Source of the DNA: Bacillota bacterium
GTDB taxonomy: Bacteria > Bacillota > Clostridia > DSM-8532
Direction: 5' to 3'
Assembly: GCA_023443745.1 (NCBI GenBank)
Contig: JAEZTB010000058.1
Span: 1 to 64,000 of the forward strand
DNA length: 64,000 bases
Shown: one piece after another, positions 47,749 through 58,084 of the stretch
Layout: each line of letters begins with the position of its first letter
How positions within the stretch are numbered: position 1 is the stretch's first letter
Made by a program: the position numbers and the translations under genes
The notes under the pieces: generated by a model
The model's input: only the letters and a program-made list of their open reading frames with translations
Told to the model about the DNA's origin: nothing
Database searches by the model: none

Positions 47749-50700
47749 ATGATGAAAAGGACTATTGCAAAGCTATTAGTCTTTGTTTTGTTATGCACGA
47801 TGTTCACAATACCATCTGTTTCAACAGCTATGCCTGATGTAACCAAGCATAAGGAATTAATGGATACATTTCAAAACAACCCTCCTTATCTCAGTAATTA
47901 CACGAGTTTTTGCGACAAAATTCAGGAAATTAGCCGTATAACAGGTTCGAAAGAATCGGCAATGGGTAGATACATCAACCCCTACGTATACGAAAACTAT
48001 GGAAAGCTTGTGGTCTACGGTGAACCGTCAGGGGAGTTCTACATAAAAACAAGAGAAGCGCACATGAAGAGGCTATCAGATAATAGCCTCGGTGAATACA
48101 AATATCTCGGATATGCCGTTAACGGTGATCTGGTCACGAATGACTTGTACCATAATCCAAATTCTACTGGCGGGTTTAGGACACCGGAGGATTATAAAAA
48201 CAAGAAATACAGTGAGGTGCCGGGTGGACAAGAGTCTTGGGTTAAGCTGCACCCTCTACAAAAAGAATTCCTTAAAAATACTGAGTTTTACGATGATGAT
48301 TACAACAAACCTGCAGGTGGTAACCCAGGCATACTTCTTGGCTACGTGTTGGGAAACGACAGAGTAGAAACCCATTCAAAAGTACAAGTTGCTCCTGGTT
48401 TAGCACGTGGTTCATCGGTTATGATGCCATATGACAAAACAAATTGGAATACTGTCACTTTTCCCCCAATGGCAGACGTTTCAATTAAAGGTACAATTTC
48501 TACAGACAAAGAAACCTACACAATTCCGGCAGGCGCAAATAGTGTCGATGTTAAGGCAACGGTAAAAGGAACGGCAGCCGTTACCCCTATCGAAATGGCC
48601 TCTTTACTGGATAAGATGTCATTTGATTTTTATGGGCAGGAATCTAGTAAAGCTGTAGGTACGGGCAAAATGACAGAATCGGCAGCCTTTACAAAAACAT
48701 ATACTCGCAATAATATGAAGGTGGGAAGTAACACCGTGGAGCTGGTGACCAGTGTTGGATTAACCACCAAGCTCGATGACGATATTATGCCCGACAAACC
48801 CAAAAAAACCATCACTATCATTGTAGAAGAGCCCACCGAACCGGCAGCCATAGCTATATTGGTTGCGGACCCAAAGGCTGTGCAGTATGCCAATAGGGAC
48901 ATAAACATAAAGCTTACAATAGGCTATGGCATTTCTGGCATCACCGATATAAGCAAGATAAGCAGAGTGACCGCAACATTGACAGATGTGGGAACCGGCT
49001 TTGACTTGCCTGTAAAGCTATCTGGAGAACAGATAAAGGATGCTAAAATACCCATGAGCTTCATGAATGGTGTTAGTGAGGATGGCAGCAAGGACAAGCT
49101 CTATGAGTTGCTTGTCACATATCACTTAAAGGATGGCAAGCAGCTCCGGGCAACATCTAAAGCGGTTGTTACTGTCAGTAAAAAACCGCCCAAGCCTACA
49201 CCACCGCCAAGACCTGATAATGAACCGCCAACGGTCAAGCTGAATGCGCCGGCAGAAGTAAAAGCAGGGCAACGCTTCAGCGCATGGGCAATGGGGAGTG
49301 ATCCAGACGGCGATTCGCTGACCTATTCATGGGAGTTGGGGACGGCAGATGGTAGTGGAGGCGGGTCAGGAGCATGGCTCTGGTATGATTCAAAGTACAG
49401 CAACACAACCCAAAGGATTGACGTAATAGTATCGGATGGAAAAGATGAAAATGGCGATTGGGCAAATGTATATGTTTTGCCGCCAACTGTCGAGGCCAAA
49501 ATAGGGATAGGAGGATCTTTAAAAGAAAACCGGAAGGTGACAATATCAGATATTTCTTCCTCGCCGGACTATTTCCCCATATCAAGCCGCACATGGAGCA
49601 TAATGCCCGTGCCATCCTCCGGAACATCGGCCAAGGATATAAAACACAATGGAGATATGACATCTGTAAGCAAGGATGTATTGTTTAAAAAAGCCGGGGA
49701 ATACATGATTACTCTGACCGTTAGAAATACGGCGGGGTATGAGGATACGGTTACAAAATATATAACCATCGATTCCGATGAAGCTCCGGTAACAGGCATC
49801 AGCGCGGTGACAACGGTGTATCGTGATCCACAGGATGACAATAATGCTCTTATGCAGCTATCCGATAAGTCCTACAGCAATGACAATGACGTAATCACCC
49901 GGAGGCTGTGGAGATATAAGTATGACACTGACAACGACGGCTCTTTTGACGACGAGGCATGGCAAATTTTGAGTAGCTCAAACCTTGAGGCCCAGCCTTT
50001 CAAAACAAAGAACGTAGGAAAGTATCTTGTACAGGTGGATGTAAAAGAAAGCTTCGGCCAGCCAACTATACCGGAATATATAACGGACGCGGACTACAGG
50101 ACTGCGAATGCATCCATCTTGGTGGAGGTGGCGAATTTACAACCGGTGGTAAGCTTGAATCTTAAGGAAAAGAAGATGGCCGATTTTTACTTTAATGTGC
50201 AAAATACGGCCTATACTAACAATCAAGTCATTGACTTGGTTAACACACGGTTAATACCTACACTTAATGCGAAGAATTATGACTATAAGATTTCGGTGAA
50301 TAACAATAATCAATTTCGTGCTTCTAGTGATGTTATTCCAGAAAGAGTAACTAATTTCAGAACTGATAATACGTTTCTCTATTTTACAAAAGAGGCTGGT
50401 TGCACAAACTTCACCTATGCTCCATCTAAAAGGAATATAATTGTTGGTGAAAATTGGAATAGTGGATTGGCGAAATTGGAACCTACATGGGGTAATGTGG
50501 CGGCGGATATTATTGATGTGACAATGGGTTTGGTTGAGCTAAGCGATGGTCGTTCATATAGCGATTTCGGGAGATTGAGGTTCTACGCTAAAGACAACTT
50601 AGGGAAAGAGGTCACCTTATTTGATTTTCAAAATTATAATTGGTATGTAAGGCTGTATATAAAAGGGAATCTTATTTCAGAATTTATGCCTGTGGTTCAA

Positions 50701-53652
50701 GGATCTATCTATTTATATGAAATTCAACTTAGGGATTCGGTTTTAACCTATAGTTTCCGTCCAGTTACTTCCCGTTATGGATCAATGAGTTACGGAAACA
50801 TGATAACAGTAAGCGAAGATTTGTCTAGTTTGAATTTAGATGGGGATATACAGTTTTGTGTAACCTCATCTACAGGTGCTAGTAGTCCTGTAACAATGCG
50901 TGCTGGAGGAAATATGACCCGCATTTATGGTGGCAATGGATACTTGTCAGATATAGCAGATGCGGAAATTTACCGTGAAGGTGCTGAAAAGCACTTAATA
51001 ACCATTTCTGACCAACCAATCAAGCAGTTATATGCAAATAAAAAGACTCTTATTAAAGCTGATGGCAGAAACGGTAGTATAAATTATCTTTCATTTGATA
51101 CCAAATATCCTTTAAGCGAATATGTACCAATAAACAGCCATTACCAAAATATAGTTCAAAGGCGCGAGGATTATTTCACTTTATCCAGTAGCAACTATGG
51201 TCTATATGCAAAAGATGCTAACGGTAAACAAATTCCAATTTTGCAGTCAGCTATAAGCTATACCAGCGAAACTTTACTTATTGATGGCAAACCTTATGCC
51301 AGCATTGTTCACAAAATTGGAGATACCTATGGAGACAATTATATAAGATTAGGTATACACCGAATACAACTTGAGGGAGCCTTATTGACTGTTACTTTAA
51401 GTGCGACTGCTTTTTGGAAAGTTGAACATTGGAACCCAGGGCCGGGACAATGGTGGATGGAAGCCAGTGCACTGCTGTTAAATAATTACACATTTACTCA
51501 GGATTTATCCAGTTTAAATCTAAATAGCAATATTGATATAATTGCAAACACGGCTGAATTCTCAATCAATGGCGAATTAATGAAGTATGATTCAAATATC
51601 GAACTAGCCTCAAAGTATTTAAGCAAAAACATTGAATTCATTGGTTTTGGTAATAACGGTAACAAGGTTCAGTTTAATAGGTTCATAAAAGTCAATGATA
51701 ATAAGGGATGGTATGCAGATAACACTAATTTAGCAGCAGAAATAGACACTATAGCAGCTCATATTTCAACTCCCAGAGATGAATCAGAGATATCCAAATA
51801 TGTGCTACTTAATGAAGTGATTGACACAAAGCAAATGTACAACGATTACGAAACAGACCCAAAGCATGATCAAAGGTATAGATATACCCATATAGATACT
51901 AATAATTTTGACAATTCTTTGGGTATAATGGGCAGCTCCGGAATATACACCAGCGAGCCCAAGATGGTTTTTGACAAGGTTGGTAAATTTATAATTGATT
52001 GTGAGGCCAGGGATAATCCAAAGGGTATAGATATTGGCTTCGATACTTATAGGCTATGGAGCAAACCTGCAAGCCTAGAGATTATTGTACATCGTGCGCC
52101 TATTTCCGAACCTGCGCTTACGTCCTTCCATTATGACGGCAATTCTTATGTTTTGAATCTAACTGATACTAGTTACGATATTGATCATACATCTTTGCCC
52201 AACAAGGGCATTGTGCAAAAAGTTTGGAGCTATAAAGACGCATCAGATCCAAATGCAGTATGGGTTGAGGGGAAGCTCACCAATGCCATGCCGGGGAAGA
52301 AGTACTTTATCAAGCTCGATGTCATGGACATGGAGTATACCTGGGGATCTAAGGTTATAACCTTTATTCCAGACGAAAAGGGTACTGTCAACATTGATCC
52401 ACAATCAAGGGATTGGGCAAATACAGGATTGATTGCCACAATCACTTACTCACCAAAGGAAGTGTTGAGCAAGCTTAAGTATCAGATGACCAACTCACCA
52501 AACTCACCTGACAGCACCAGCACTTGGACAGAAACAGCTTTAGATAAGGCTACTGTGACATTGAATCAGGAAGGTATCCATTACATACACGCTCAGGGTA
52601 TTGATATATCTGGTGGTGTTGCAGGGGCTGTCGGTGGGCCATACAAAATAGACCTAACACCTCCGGTGATCACTACTAACAAATCCAGCGGGGATTGCAC
52701 ACCAAAGGCAGATATACAAATAACAGCGACAGATGCACTAAGTGGCTATAAAAACATGCGCTATGCCTGGTCTACTTCTTCGACTACGCCGACTAGTGGA
52801 TGGGCCACAACCACCAGTCCATCGGTGACAGCCACGCAAATTACTCAAGGTGTTTATTATCTGTATGTCGAGGCTTGGGATAATGCAAATAATAAGAGTG
52901 CGTTACAAAGATTCGGACCGTATACCATAATAAATAACCGACCACCGGTGATATCTATAAGCGGGACGTCTCCATCATATTTATATGAAGGGGACAATGT
53001 GGCCATCAACTTTACCGTATCGGACCCAGATCTGGATACCCTTTCATGTGCTGTGCTTATACGGCAGGGAGCAAAAATCATATTGACAGGCTCAACTGTT
53101 GTTTCCCCTGCAGGGGGAGTCTATCTGCTGGTAAGCTTGCCAACGATTCAAAATGTTACAACCGGCAACTATATGGTCGAAATTATAGTCAGAGATCCCT
53201 ATAATGCAACAGCCACGGCAAACCATTCATTTACGGTACATACTTTGGGCATCACAGGAACGGTGAATCATACCCCAAAATGGGAGGATAATCGCCAAAA
53301 GTATAATCATGCAGCTATAGCAGCGGGGAGGGAAACCCATGCTCAGAATACCTTCTTCCCCGGGGAGCGATATATTCTTTATGGAGATACTACAGTAATT
53401 GACCCTCAAAGCGCGGTAAGAGCGACTAATGTCAAAGTTTCCATCCTTGGGACGAGTTTTAATACCATACTTAATATGACCGGTTCAAACACCTTCGATG
53501 GAGATATCTGGGATGAATCAATGCTAAAATGGGACGATAGAACGGTTGATTTTATCTTTGAGGTTACTTACAGCAATGGGACAATTAAAACTGATACCGT
53601 GAGAACCATTATCAAAGATGATGAATACTGGCGGCTGCACTTAGAGTTTTAA
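47749..53652 (+). CDS. Giant secreted protein (1967 residues) with PKD/Ig-like domains and an internal duplication
   Basis: An exported protein with a signal peptide (about 1-27, SVSTA). Residues 240-370 look Ig-like; 380-480 another Ig-like; 489-580 a PKD-type domain (SDPDGDSLTYSWEL); further PKD/Ig-like parts at 590-690 and 690-790. Residues about 937-1050 and 1145-1270 are two divergent copies of one domain (FYAKDNLGKEV / LYAKDANGKQI and EDLSSLNLDGDI / QDLSSLNLNSNI). Ig-like domains resume at 1544-1830. No SLH, LPxTG or other anchor is seen. A role as adhesin or fibre, perhaps exported or displayed with the Tad-like machine, is inferred only from position. Confidence 0.8.
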   Translation: MMKRTIAKLLVFVLLCTMFTIPSVSTAMPDVTKHKELMDTFQNNPPYLSNYTSFCDKIQEISRITGSKESAMGRYINPYVYENYGKLVVYGEPSGEFYIKTREAHMKRLSDNSLGEYKYLGYAVNGDLVTNDLYHNPNSTGGFRTPEDYKNKKYSEVPGGQESWVKLHPLQKEFLKNTEFYDDDYNKPAGGNPGILLGYVLGNDRVETHSKVQVAPGLARGSSVMMPYDKTNWNTVTFPPMADVSIKGTISTDKETYTIPAGANSVDVKATVKGTAAVTPIEMASLLDKMSFDFYGQESSKAVGTGKMTESAAFTKTYTRNNMKVGSNTVELVTSVGLTTKLDDDIMPDKPKKTITIIVEEPTEPAAIAILVADPKAVQYANRDINIKLTIGYGISGITDISKISRVTATLTDVGTGFDLPVKLSGEQIKDAKIPMSFMNGVSEDGSKDKLYELLVTYHLKDGKQLRATSKAVVTVSKKPPKPTPPPRPDNEPPTVKLNAPAEVKAGQRFSAWAMGSDPDGDSLTYSWELGTADGSGGGSGAWLWYDSKYSNTTQRIDVIVSDGKDENGDWANVYVLPPTVEAKIGIGGSLKENRKVTISDISSSPDYFPISSRTWSIMPVPSSGTSAKDIKHNGDMTSVSKDVLFKKAGEYMITLTVRNTAGYEDTVTKYITIDSDEAPVTGISAVTTVYRDPQDDNNALMQLSDKSYSNDNDVITRRLWRYKYDTDNDGSFDDEAWQILSSSNLEAQPFKTKNVGKYLVQVDVKESFGQPTIPEYITDADYRTANASILVEVANLQPVVSLNLKEKKMADFYFNVQNTAYTNNQVIDLVNTRLIPTLNAKNYDYKISVNNNNQFRASSDVIPERVTNFRTDNTFLYFTKEAGCTNFTYAPSKRNIIVGENWNSGLAKLEPTWGNVAADIIDVTMGLVELSDGRSYSDFGRLRFYAKDNLGKEVTLFDFQNYNWYVRLYIKGNLISEFMPVVQGSIYLYEIQLRDSVLTYSFRPVTSRYGSMSYGNMITVSEDLSSLNLDGDIQFCVTSSTGASSPVTMRAGGNMTRIYGGNGYLSDIADAEIYREGAEKHLITISDQPIKQLYANKKTLIKADGRNGSINYLSFDTKYPLSEYVPINSHYQNIVQRREDYFTLSSSNYGLYAKDANGKQIPILQSAISYTSETLLIDGKPYASIVHKIGDTYGDNYIRLGIHRIQLEGALLTVTLSATAFWKVEHWNPGPGQWWMEASALLLNNYTFTQDLSSLNLNSNIDIIANTAEFSINGELMKYDSNIELASKYLSKNIEFIGFGNNGNKVQFNRFIKVNDNKGWYADNTNLAAEIDTIAAHISTPRDESEISKYVLLNEVIDTKQMYNDYETDPKHDQRYRYTHIDTNNFDNSLGIMGSSGIYTSEPKMVFDKVGKFIIDCEARDNPKGIDIGFDTYRLWSKPASLEIIVHRAPISEPALTSFHYDGNSYVLNLTDTSYDIDHTSLPNKGIVQKVWSYKDASDPNAVWVEGKLTNAMPGKKYFIKLDVMDMEYTWGSKVITFIPDEKGTVNIDPQSRDWANTGLIATITYSPKEVLSKLKYQMTNSPNSPDSTSTWTETALDKATVTLNQEGIHYIHAQGIDISGGVAGAVGGPYKIDLTPPVITTNKSSGDCTPKADIQITATDALSGYKNMRYAWSTSSTTPTSGWATTTSPSVTATQITQGVYYLYVEAWDNANNKSALQRFGPYTIINNRPPVISISGTSPSYLYEGDNVAINFTVSDPDLDTLSCAVLIRQGAKIILTGSTVVSPAGGVYLLVSLPTIQNVTTGNYMVEIIVRDPYNATATANHSFTVHTLGITGTVNHTPKWEDNRQKYNHAAIAAGRETHAQNTFFPGERYILYGDTTVIDPQSAVRATNVKVSILGTSFNTILNMTGSNTFDGDIWDESMLKWDDRTVDFIFEVTYSNGTIKTDTVRTIIKDDEYWRLHLEF

Positions 53653-53911
53653 TAGGTCCAAGGGATATCATCCTGGGGAGAAAAATAAAAGCGCCCCTGA
53701 CTAAACCTAATCGCTTTTACTACGTCATATATGATTGAAAGGGCAATTAATTCTTTAACAAAGATTGACTTAACTATTTCTTTTTATCATCGAGCAAGCC
53801 GATATTATATGATAGGAGGATATAATTTGACAAAATAGATGTAAAATTAACACAATTAGTTTTTTAATATGATAAAATATGAATAGAATACAAATGAAAA
53901 GGAGAATACGA

Positions 53912-56155
53912 ATGATGAAGAACACAAAAAGGATACTTACGATTGTTTTACTCATTGCTTTGCTACTGACCAGCTCTTTATCAGTAAATGTTCTTGCAGC
54001 CGAAAAAACATCGCAGGAAAAGGCCGAAGCGTTAAATACCGTCAAAGTCATAACCGGTGTCAATGGTGAATATAGTTTACGCAATCAGCTTCGCAGAAGT
54101 GAAGCAGTTACGTTTATTGTTCGTTTAATTGGAAAAGCAGATTATGTTGTACAGAATAAGACTCAATACAGTATGACACCCTTTTCCGATGTTCCCTCCA
54201 ATCAATGGTTTGCTCCCTATATCGGATACGGCATTGCAAATGGATTTATCTCAACAGGATCGAAGGAGTTCAAACCCAATGACTATATCTCGGACAAGGA
54301 TTTCATAAAGCTGGTTCTTAGTGCATTGGATTATAGGGAAGGTATAGACTTCACGTCGGAAAATGCCTTTGATAAAGCCAGAGAGATTGGTCTTACGACC
54401 CTTACCTACTATGTCAATCATATTAGCCGTGATATTATCACTACCCGAGAAAGTGCAGTGGATATCATTTATACTGCACTTTCACTCAAGGTGCGAACCG
54501 GGGATAAAATATTATGTCAGAAGTTAGTAGACGAAGGCGTTGTTACAAGAAGACAACTGACATCGTTAGGTTTTTTCGAGGATACCCTTGTCACCGATAT
54601 ACAAGAGATCAATACCTTGGATCTTAAGAAGTTGGAAATAAAGCTCAATGAAAATGTTACGTTTGTTTCAGGTGTTAAGATTTATCCCAAAGACAATGTA
54701 TTTGCAGTACTTGATAGCAGCATTGAGCTGATAACGGGAAATACCCTTATCATTAAAACGGGAACTATGGACGAAAAGAAGGAATATACGCTTGAATTGA
54801 CAGGGGTAATAGATGAAAAAGAAAATGTTGTCGACAAATTACTGAAAAACTTTAAAGGCTTTGAGTCCAAGGAAGTTAATTCGGACTTTTTCCGTATTAA
54901 AAAGATAGAGCCCGTCAACAGTCACAGCGTCAAGGTCTATTTTACCCATCCTGTTTCCGTAAACAGCGAGGTATTCTTATATTATTCATTTTTAATGGGG
55001 AGTACGGTTATTGCCGATGGTAAGCAGGGCCATATCAATGCGGCACTAATCAGCTCAGATGATAATGCGGTATTGGTAAGCCTTAACAATGGAATACTTA
55101 ACCCGGATACTCTTTATACCCTTCTTATTGAAGGCGGTATGACGAGCGGCTACGGCGTCAGAATGAATAATGGCCAGGGCGACAGCATGAAGTTTATTGC
55201 CAGCGGTGGTGATAACCAAAAGTTTGAGTTGGAGCAAATAATCACCATTGACAAGAAGACTCTGCTTTTACAGTTCAACAAGGAAGTTAATCCGTTCCTG
55301 GCGGGACAAATCTTTAATTTCTATGTCACAGACGAAGGTAACACTCCTATCAGGATAAGCAGTACAACCGTTGATAATAGTGGTGCCGGTGTTTTTATAA
55401 ACCTTGAAAAAGAAATGACCAAGGATAAAAAATACGCGCTGACCATCAATAATTTAAACGATGCTGCAAAGCAGCAGTATATTACTGAAGAAAGATTCTC
55501 ATTCATGGCTGACTATGGAACAACTACTGATACCACAACAATCTATGATATCAATGTCATCGACAATCAAACTGTCGAGGTTATATTTAGCAAGCCGTTA
55601 AACACTGCTGCTGCCACAAAACCGTCCAACTATACCATCAGGCGCAGGAGTAATTATGCAGGGATTCAACCGGACAAGGTTCTTTATGACCCGATCGAAA
55701 ACAAGGCGAAGCTGTTTTTACCCAAGGGTAGCCCCCTGTATGCTAACTATGACTATGAGATTAGACTGGATAGCGCTTTGAAGGACTTTTTAGGCAACAG
55801 TATCAATACTTCAGGCGTTGGGTTTTCCGGGACAAGCCGGCAAATGGAAGATGTTGCCATCGAGCGCATTGCTCCCATTTCCGATGATGCTGTTAAAGTA
55901 ACATTTACAAAAGAAATTACTTTTTCCGCATCCAATCTTGTTCCCTCTAATTTCACATTGGAGTATATGTATAACAGATTCAGCATTAAAAAAGTACCCG
56001 TAAGTGTTCTTTATGTCAATGAAAAAACACTGGTTCTTAAATTTGATACTCTTGAACACGATCTTTCCTATAAGCTAAGAATAGCCGAATTGTTGGACTA
56101 CACAGGCAATACCACCAAAGGTAGGGAAAGGGAGTTTAAGCTGGGAAACCAGTAG
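53912..56155 (+). CDS. SLH-domain surface protein with five Ig-like repeats
   Basis: 747 residues: signal peptide (about 1-30, SVNVLAA), SLH repeats at about 35-200 (best copy FSDVPSNQWFAPYIGYGIANGF), then five repeats of an SbsA-type Ig-like domain, each opening with a phrase such as VNSHSVKVYFTHPV, IDKKTLLLQFNKEV, IDNQTVEVIFSKPL or ISDDAVKVTFTKEI. This is the composition of S-layer or S-layer-associated proteins. I chose ATG 53912 (AAAAGGAG seven bases before) over an ATG at 53879. It is preceded by a 259-bp gap with no firm promoter and ends at a strong terminator. Confidence 0.88.
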   Translation: MMKNTKRILTIVLLIALLLTSSLSVNVLAAEKTSQEKAEALNTVKVITGVNGEYSLRNQLRRSEAVTFIVRLIGKADYVVQNKTQYSMTPFSDVPSNQWFAPYIGYGIANGFISTGSKEFKPNDYISDKDFIKLVLSALDYREGIDFTSENAFDKAREIGLTTLTYYVNHISRDIITTRESAVDIIYTALSLKVRTGDKILCQKLVDEGVVTRRQLTSLGFFEDTLVTDIQEINTLDLKKLEIKLNENVTFVSGVKIYPKDNVFAVLDSSIELITGNTLIIKTGTMDEKKEYTLELTGVIDEKENVVDKLLKNFKGFESKEVNSDFFRIKKIEPVNSHSVKVYFTHPVSVNSEVFLYYSFLMGSTVIADGKQGHINAALISSDDNAVLVSLNNGILNPDTLYTLLIEGGMTSGYGVRMNNGQGDSMKFIASGGDNQKFELEQIITIDKKTLLLQFNKEVNPFLAGQIFNFYVTDEGNTPIRISSTTVDNSGAGVFINLEKEMTKDKKYALTINNLNDAAKQQYITEERFSFMADYGTTTDTTTIYDINVIDNQTVEVIFSKPLNTAAATKPSNYTIRRRSNYAGIQPDKVLYDPIENKAKLFLPKGSPLYANYDYEIRLDSALKDFLGNSINTSGVGFSGTSRQMEDVAIERIAPISDDAVKVTFTKEITFSASNLVPSNFTLEYMYNRFSIKKVPVSVLYVNEKTLVLKFDTLEHDLSYKLRIAELLDYTGNTTKGREREFKLGNQ

Positions 56156-56176
56156 AAAAAAATAAGATATATTCAA

Positions 56177-56206
56177 ATAGAGGGCGTAAGCCCTCTATTT
56201 TTTTGT
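56177..56206 (+). terminator. Rho-independent terminator of the surface-protein region
   Basis: ATAGAGGGC-GTAA-GCCCTCTAT (56177-56185 with 56190-56198) followed by seven T. Confidence 0.95.
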
Positions 56207-56333
56207 TTTTTATCTGACTGGGAAAAAGAACATTTTGTGAACAAAGGGTTTCATAATCAAGTGAAGGCTTTCAATACATAATAGTTTTGTATTAGTCATA
56301 AAATTGCTAGAGACAAACGAATGGCAGAATTCT

Positions 56334-57074
56334 ATGAAAGCTAGGGTTGTCATAATTAAAAAACAAACTGCCTTTTTTTGTATCGTTTTTCTTAGCTTTA
56401 TTCTGACGGGTATGCCCTTATTCATTCATAGCTTAAGTGAGCCGGCTCATTCATCAATACCAAAAAACAAAGTAGTTGTAATTGATCCCGGTCATGGAGG
56501 TATTGATGGAGGAACAAGTAAGGATGGGGTGGTTGAAAAGGAAATCACTCTTGCGATAAGTATAAAACTCAGAACCATTCTTGAAGAACGGGGATATACC
56601 GTAGTAATGACCAGAGAAGAAGACATTTCTCTTGGCGGTTCAGAAAACTCTGTAAAAAACCGTCATATGAAGGACCTAAAAACACGAGTAGATATTATCA
56701 ATAATAATAACGCTGAAATTTTTGTGAGTATTCATATAAACAGCAATCCCAAAAATCCAAAAGCTAATGGATCAATTGTTTTTTATAGTTCCATCTTTGA
56801 TCAGAATAAAATACTGGCTTATAGCATTCAGCGCTCTTTGAACAGCATAATCGTGAATGGGGAAAAACGGTCGATTCATGATCCACAGAAAGGAAGCTTC
56901 TACATATTGAAATATTCTGAAATACCAGGTGCACTTGTTGAAGTGGCGTTTATTTCAAATAAAGCTGAAAAAAAACTACTGTCAGACGATGGCTTTTGTA
57001 CTTCTATTGCTGAGTCAATGGCAAGCGGAATAGGAAACTACTTCAATGGATTTAGTGAAGATTTTATCAAATAG
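56334..57074 (+). CDS. cwlD: N-acetylmuramoyl-L-alanine amidase, CwlD-like
   Basis: A zinc amidase (Amidase_3) that removes peptides from muramic acid; in Bacillus CwlD with PdaA makes the muramic delta-lactam of spore cortex. The 246 residues have an N-terminal membrane/signal segment (about 9-32) and the catalytic domain with DPGHGGIDGG (zinc His), the second-ligand Glu region EKEITLAISIKL, a third His in SIHINSN and a catalytic Glu in LVEVAFISN. Its size and single domain fit CwlD. I prefer the ATG at 56334 over TTG 56304, which has no ribosome-binding site. The next gene starts just after the stop. Confidence 0.87.
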   Translation: MKARVVIIKKQTAFFCIVFLSFILTGMPLFIHSLSEPAHSSIPKNKVVVIDPGHGGIDGGTSKDGVVEKEITLAISIKLRTILEERGYTVVMTREEDISLGGSENSVKNRHMKDLKTRVDIINNNNAEIFVSIHINSNPKNPKANGSIVFYSSIFDQNKILAYSIQRSLNSIIVNGEKRSIHDPQKGSFYILKYSEIPGALVEVAFISNKAEKKLLSDDGFCTSIAESMASGIGNYFNGFSEDFIK

Positions 57075-57087
57075 TGGGGTGGAGCTT

Positions 57088-57927
57088 TTGAAAAAGATGT
57101 ATTTTGTTGTTGTGAGGCCGACTCTATTTAGCAAGCTGATAATCATATCGGTTGCCGTCATTCTGAGTTTTTCCATTATTTCGTCCGGACGAAATATTTA
57201 TGAAGGGGCCAGGTCCATGTTTTTGGAAGGTGAAAACGCTGATGCAAACCTAAAGGAAGCCAAGCTTTCAATAGTAATAGATGATTTTGGTTCCGCTAAA
57301 GATGGTGTGGAAGAGATGATGTCAATAGAGCAGCATTTGACTTTTGCTGTGATACCTTTCCTTGATTTTACAAATAAAAATGCATCACAAGCACATGAGA
57401 AAGGTTATGAAGTCATCGTGCATCTACCCATGGAACCTAAGAAGGGTAAGCGCAGTTGGCTCGGGCCTAATCCTATTTTATCAGGAATGGATTATGACGT
57501 TGTAAGAAAAATTGTAAAGGACTCCTTAGATAATGTTCCTTTTGCAGTGGGTGCCAACATACATATGGGATCCAAGGCAAGCAGTGAAGAAATCATAATG
57601 ACTGCTGTGCTGGATGAGATCAGGGAAAGAAATCTGTACTTTTTAGATAGCCGTACGGCGTCAAAACCTGTAGCAAAAGACATAGCCCGGGAAAAAGAGG
57701 TAGTATGTTTTGAACGAGATGTCTTTTTAGACGGGCAGCAACCGAAAGATTTTGTTAAAAAGCGTTTAAAAGAGGCAGGAGATTTAGCGTTGAAAAAGGG
57801 CTATGCAATAGCGATAGGACATGTAGGTATAGAAGGAGGGAAAGTGACCGCGGAAGCCATAACGGAAACGATCCCTGAATTTGACAGAAAAAACATAAAA
57901 CTTGTATTTTTATCTGAATTATACTAA
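57088..57927 (+). CDS. Divergent polysaccharide deacetylase-family protein (DUF610/YibQ type)
   Basis: About 279 residues: N-terminal membrane segment (about 8-32) then a YibQ-like domain of the deacetylase superfamily, with IVIDDFGSAKDGV, FAVIPFLDF, VIVHLPMEP, GANIHMGSKAS (with His) and IAIGHVGIEGG. Most of the family is uncharacterised; a glycan- or peptidoglycan-deacetylase-like role is supposed. It follows the CwlD-like gene closely. The start is uncertain: TTG 57088 (GGTGGAG three bases upstream) or ATG 57097. A partner for CwlD in cortex modification is an inference. Confidence 0.8.
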   Translation: MKKMYFVVVRPTLFSKLIIISVAVILSFSIISSGRNIYEGARSMFLEGENADANLKEAKLSIVIDDFGSAKDGVEEMMSIEQHLTFAVIPFLDFTNKNASQAHEKGYEVIVHLPMEPKKGKRSWLGPNPILSGMDYDVVRKIVKDSLDNVPFAVGANIHMGSKASSEEIIMTAVLDEIRERNLYFLDSRTASKPVAKDIAREKEVVCFERDVFLDGQQPKDFVKKRLKEAGDLALKKGYAIAIGHVGIEGGKVTAEAITETIPEFDRKNIKLVFLSELY

Positions 57928-57992
57928 ATCCTATTTATGATGTCTGTTTCGCAGCTCGTTAGCATATGATTTAAGTGTTATAGACATTATCC

Positions 57993-58073
57993 AAGGAGCA
58001 GTCAAGATATTAATTCCGATTCTTCCGGATTTGCCGGAAGATTTATCGAAAGTTAAATTTTGATCATCCCTAA
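57993..58073 (+). repeat. 80-bp palindromic repeat, copy 2 (homologue of the FMN riboswitch arm)
   Basis: About 70 of 80 positions match 34336-34415. The stem CTTCCGG/CCGGAAG (58022-58028 with 58034-58040) is conserved, and the flanking arms partly so. None of the FMN aptamer core is present. It forms most of the leader of the NodB-type deacetylase gene and ends 11 bases before its ATG. Confidence 0.8.
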
Positions 58074-58084
58074 AAGGAAGATTT

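Noticed and set aside
57993..58073. Second FMN riboswitch before the deacetylase gene
   Set aside because: Only the variable-arm hairpin is homologous; none of the conserved aptamer core (GGGCAGGGTG, GCCCGCGA, GCCGACAGT) is present.
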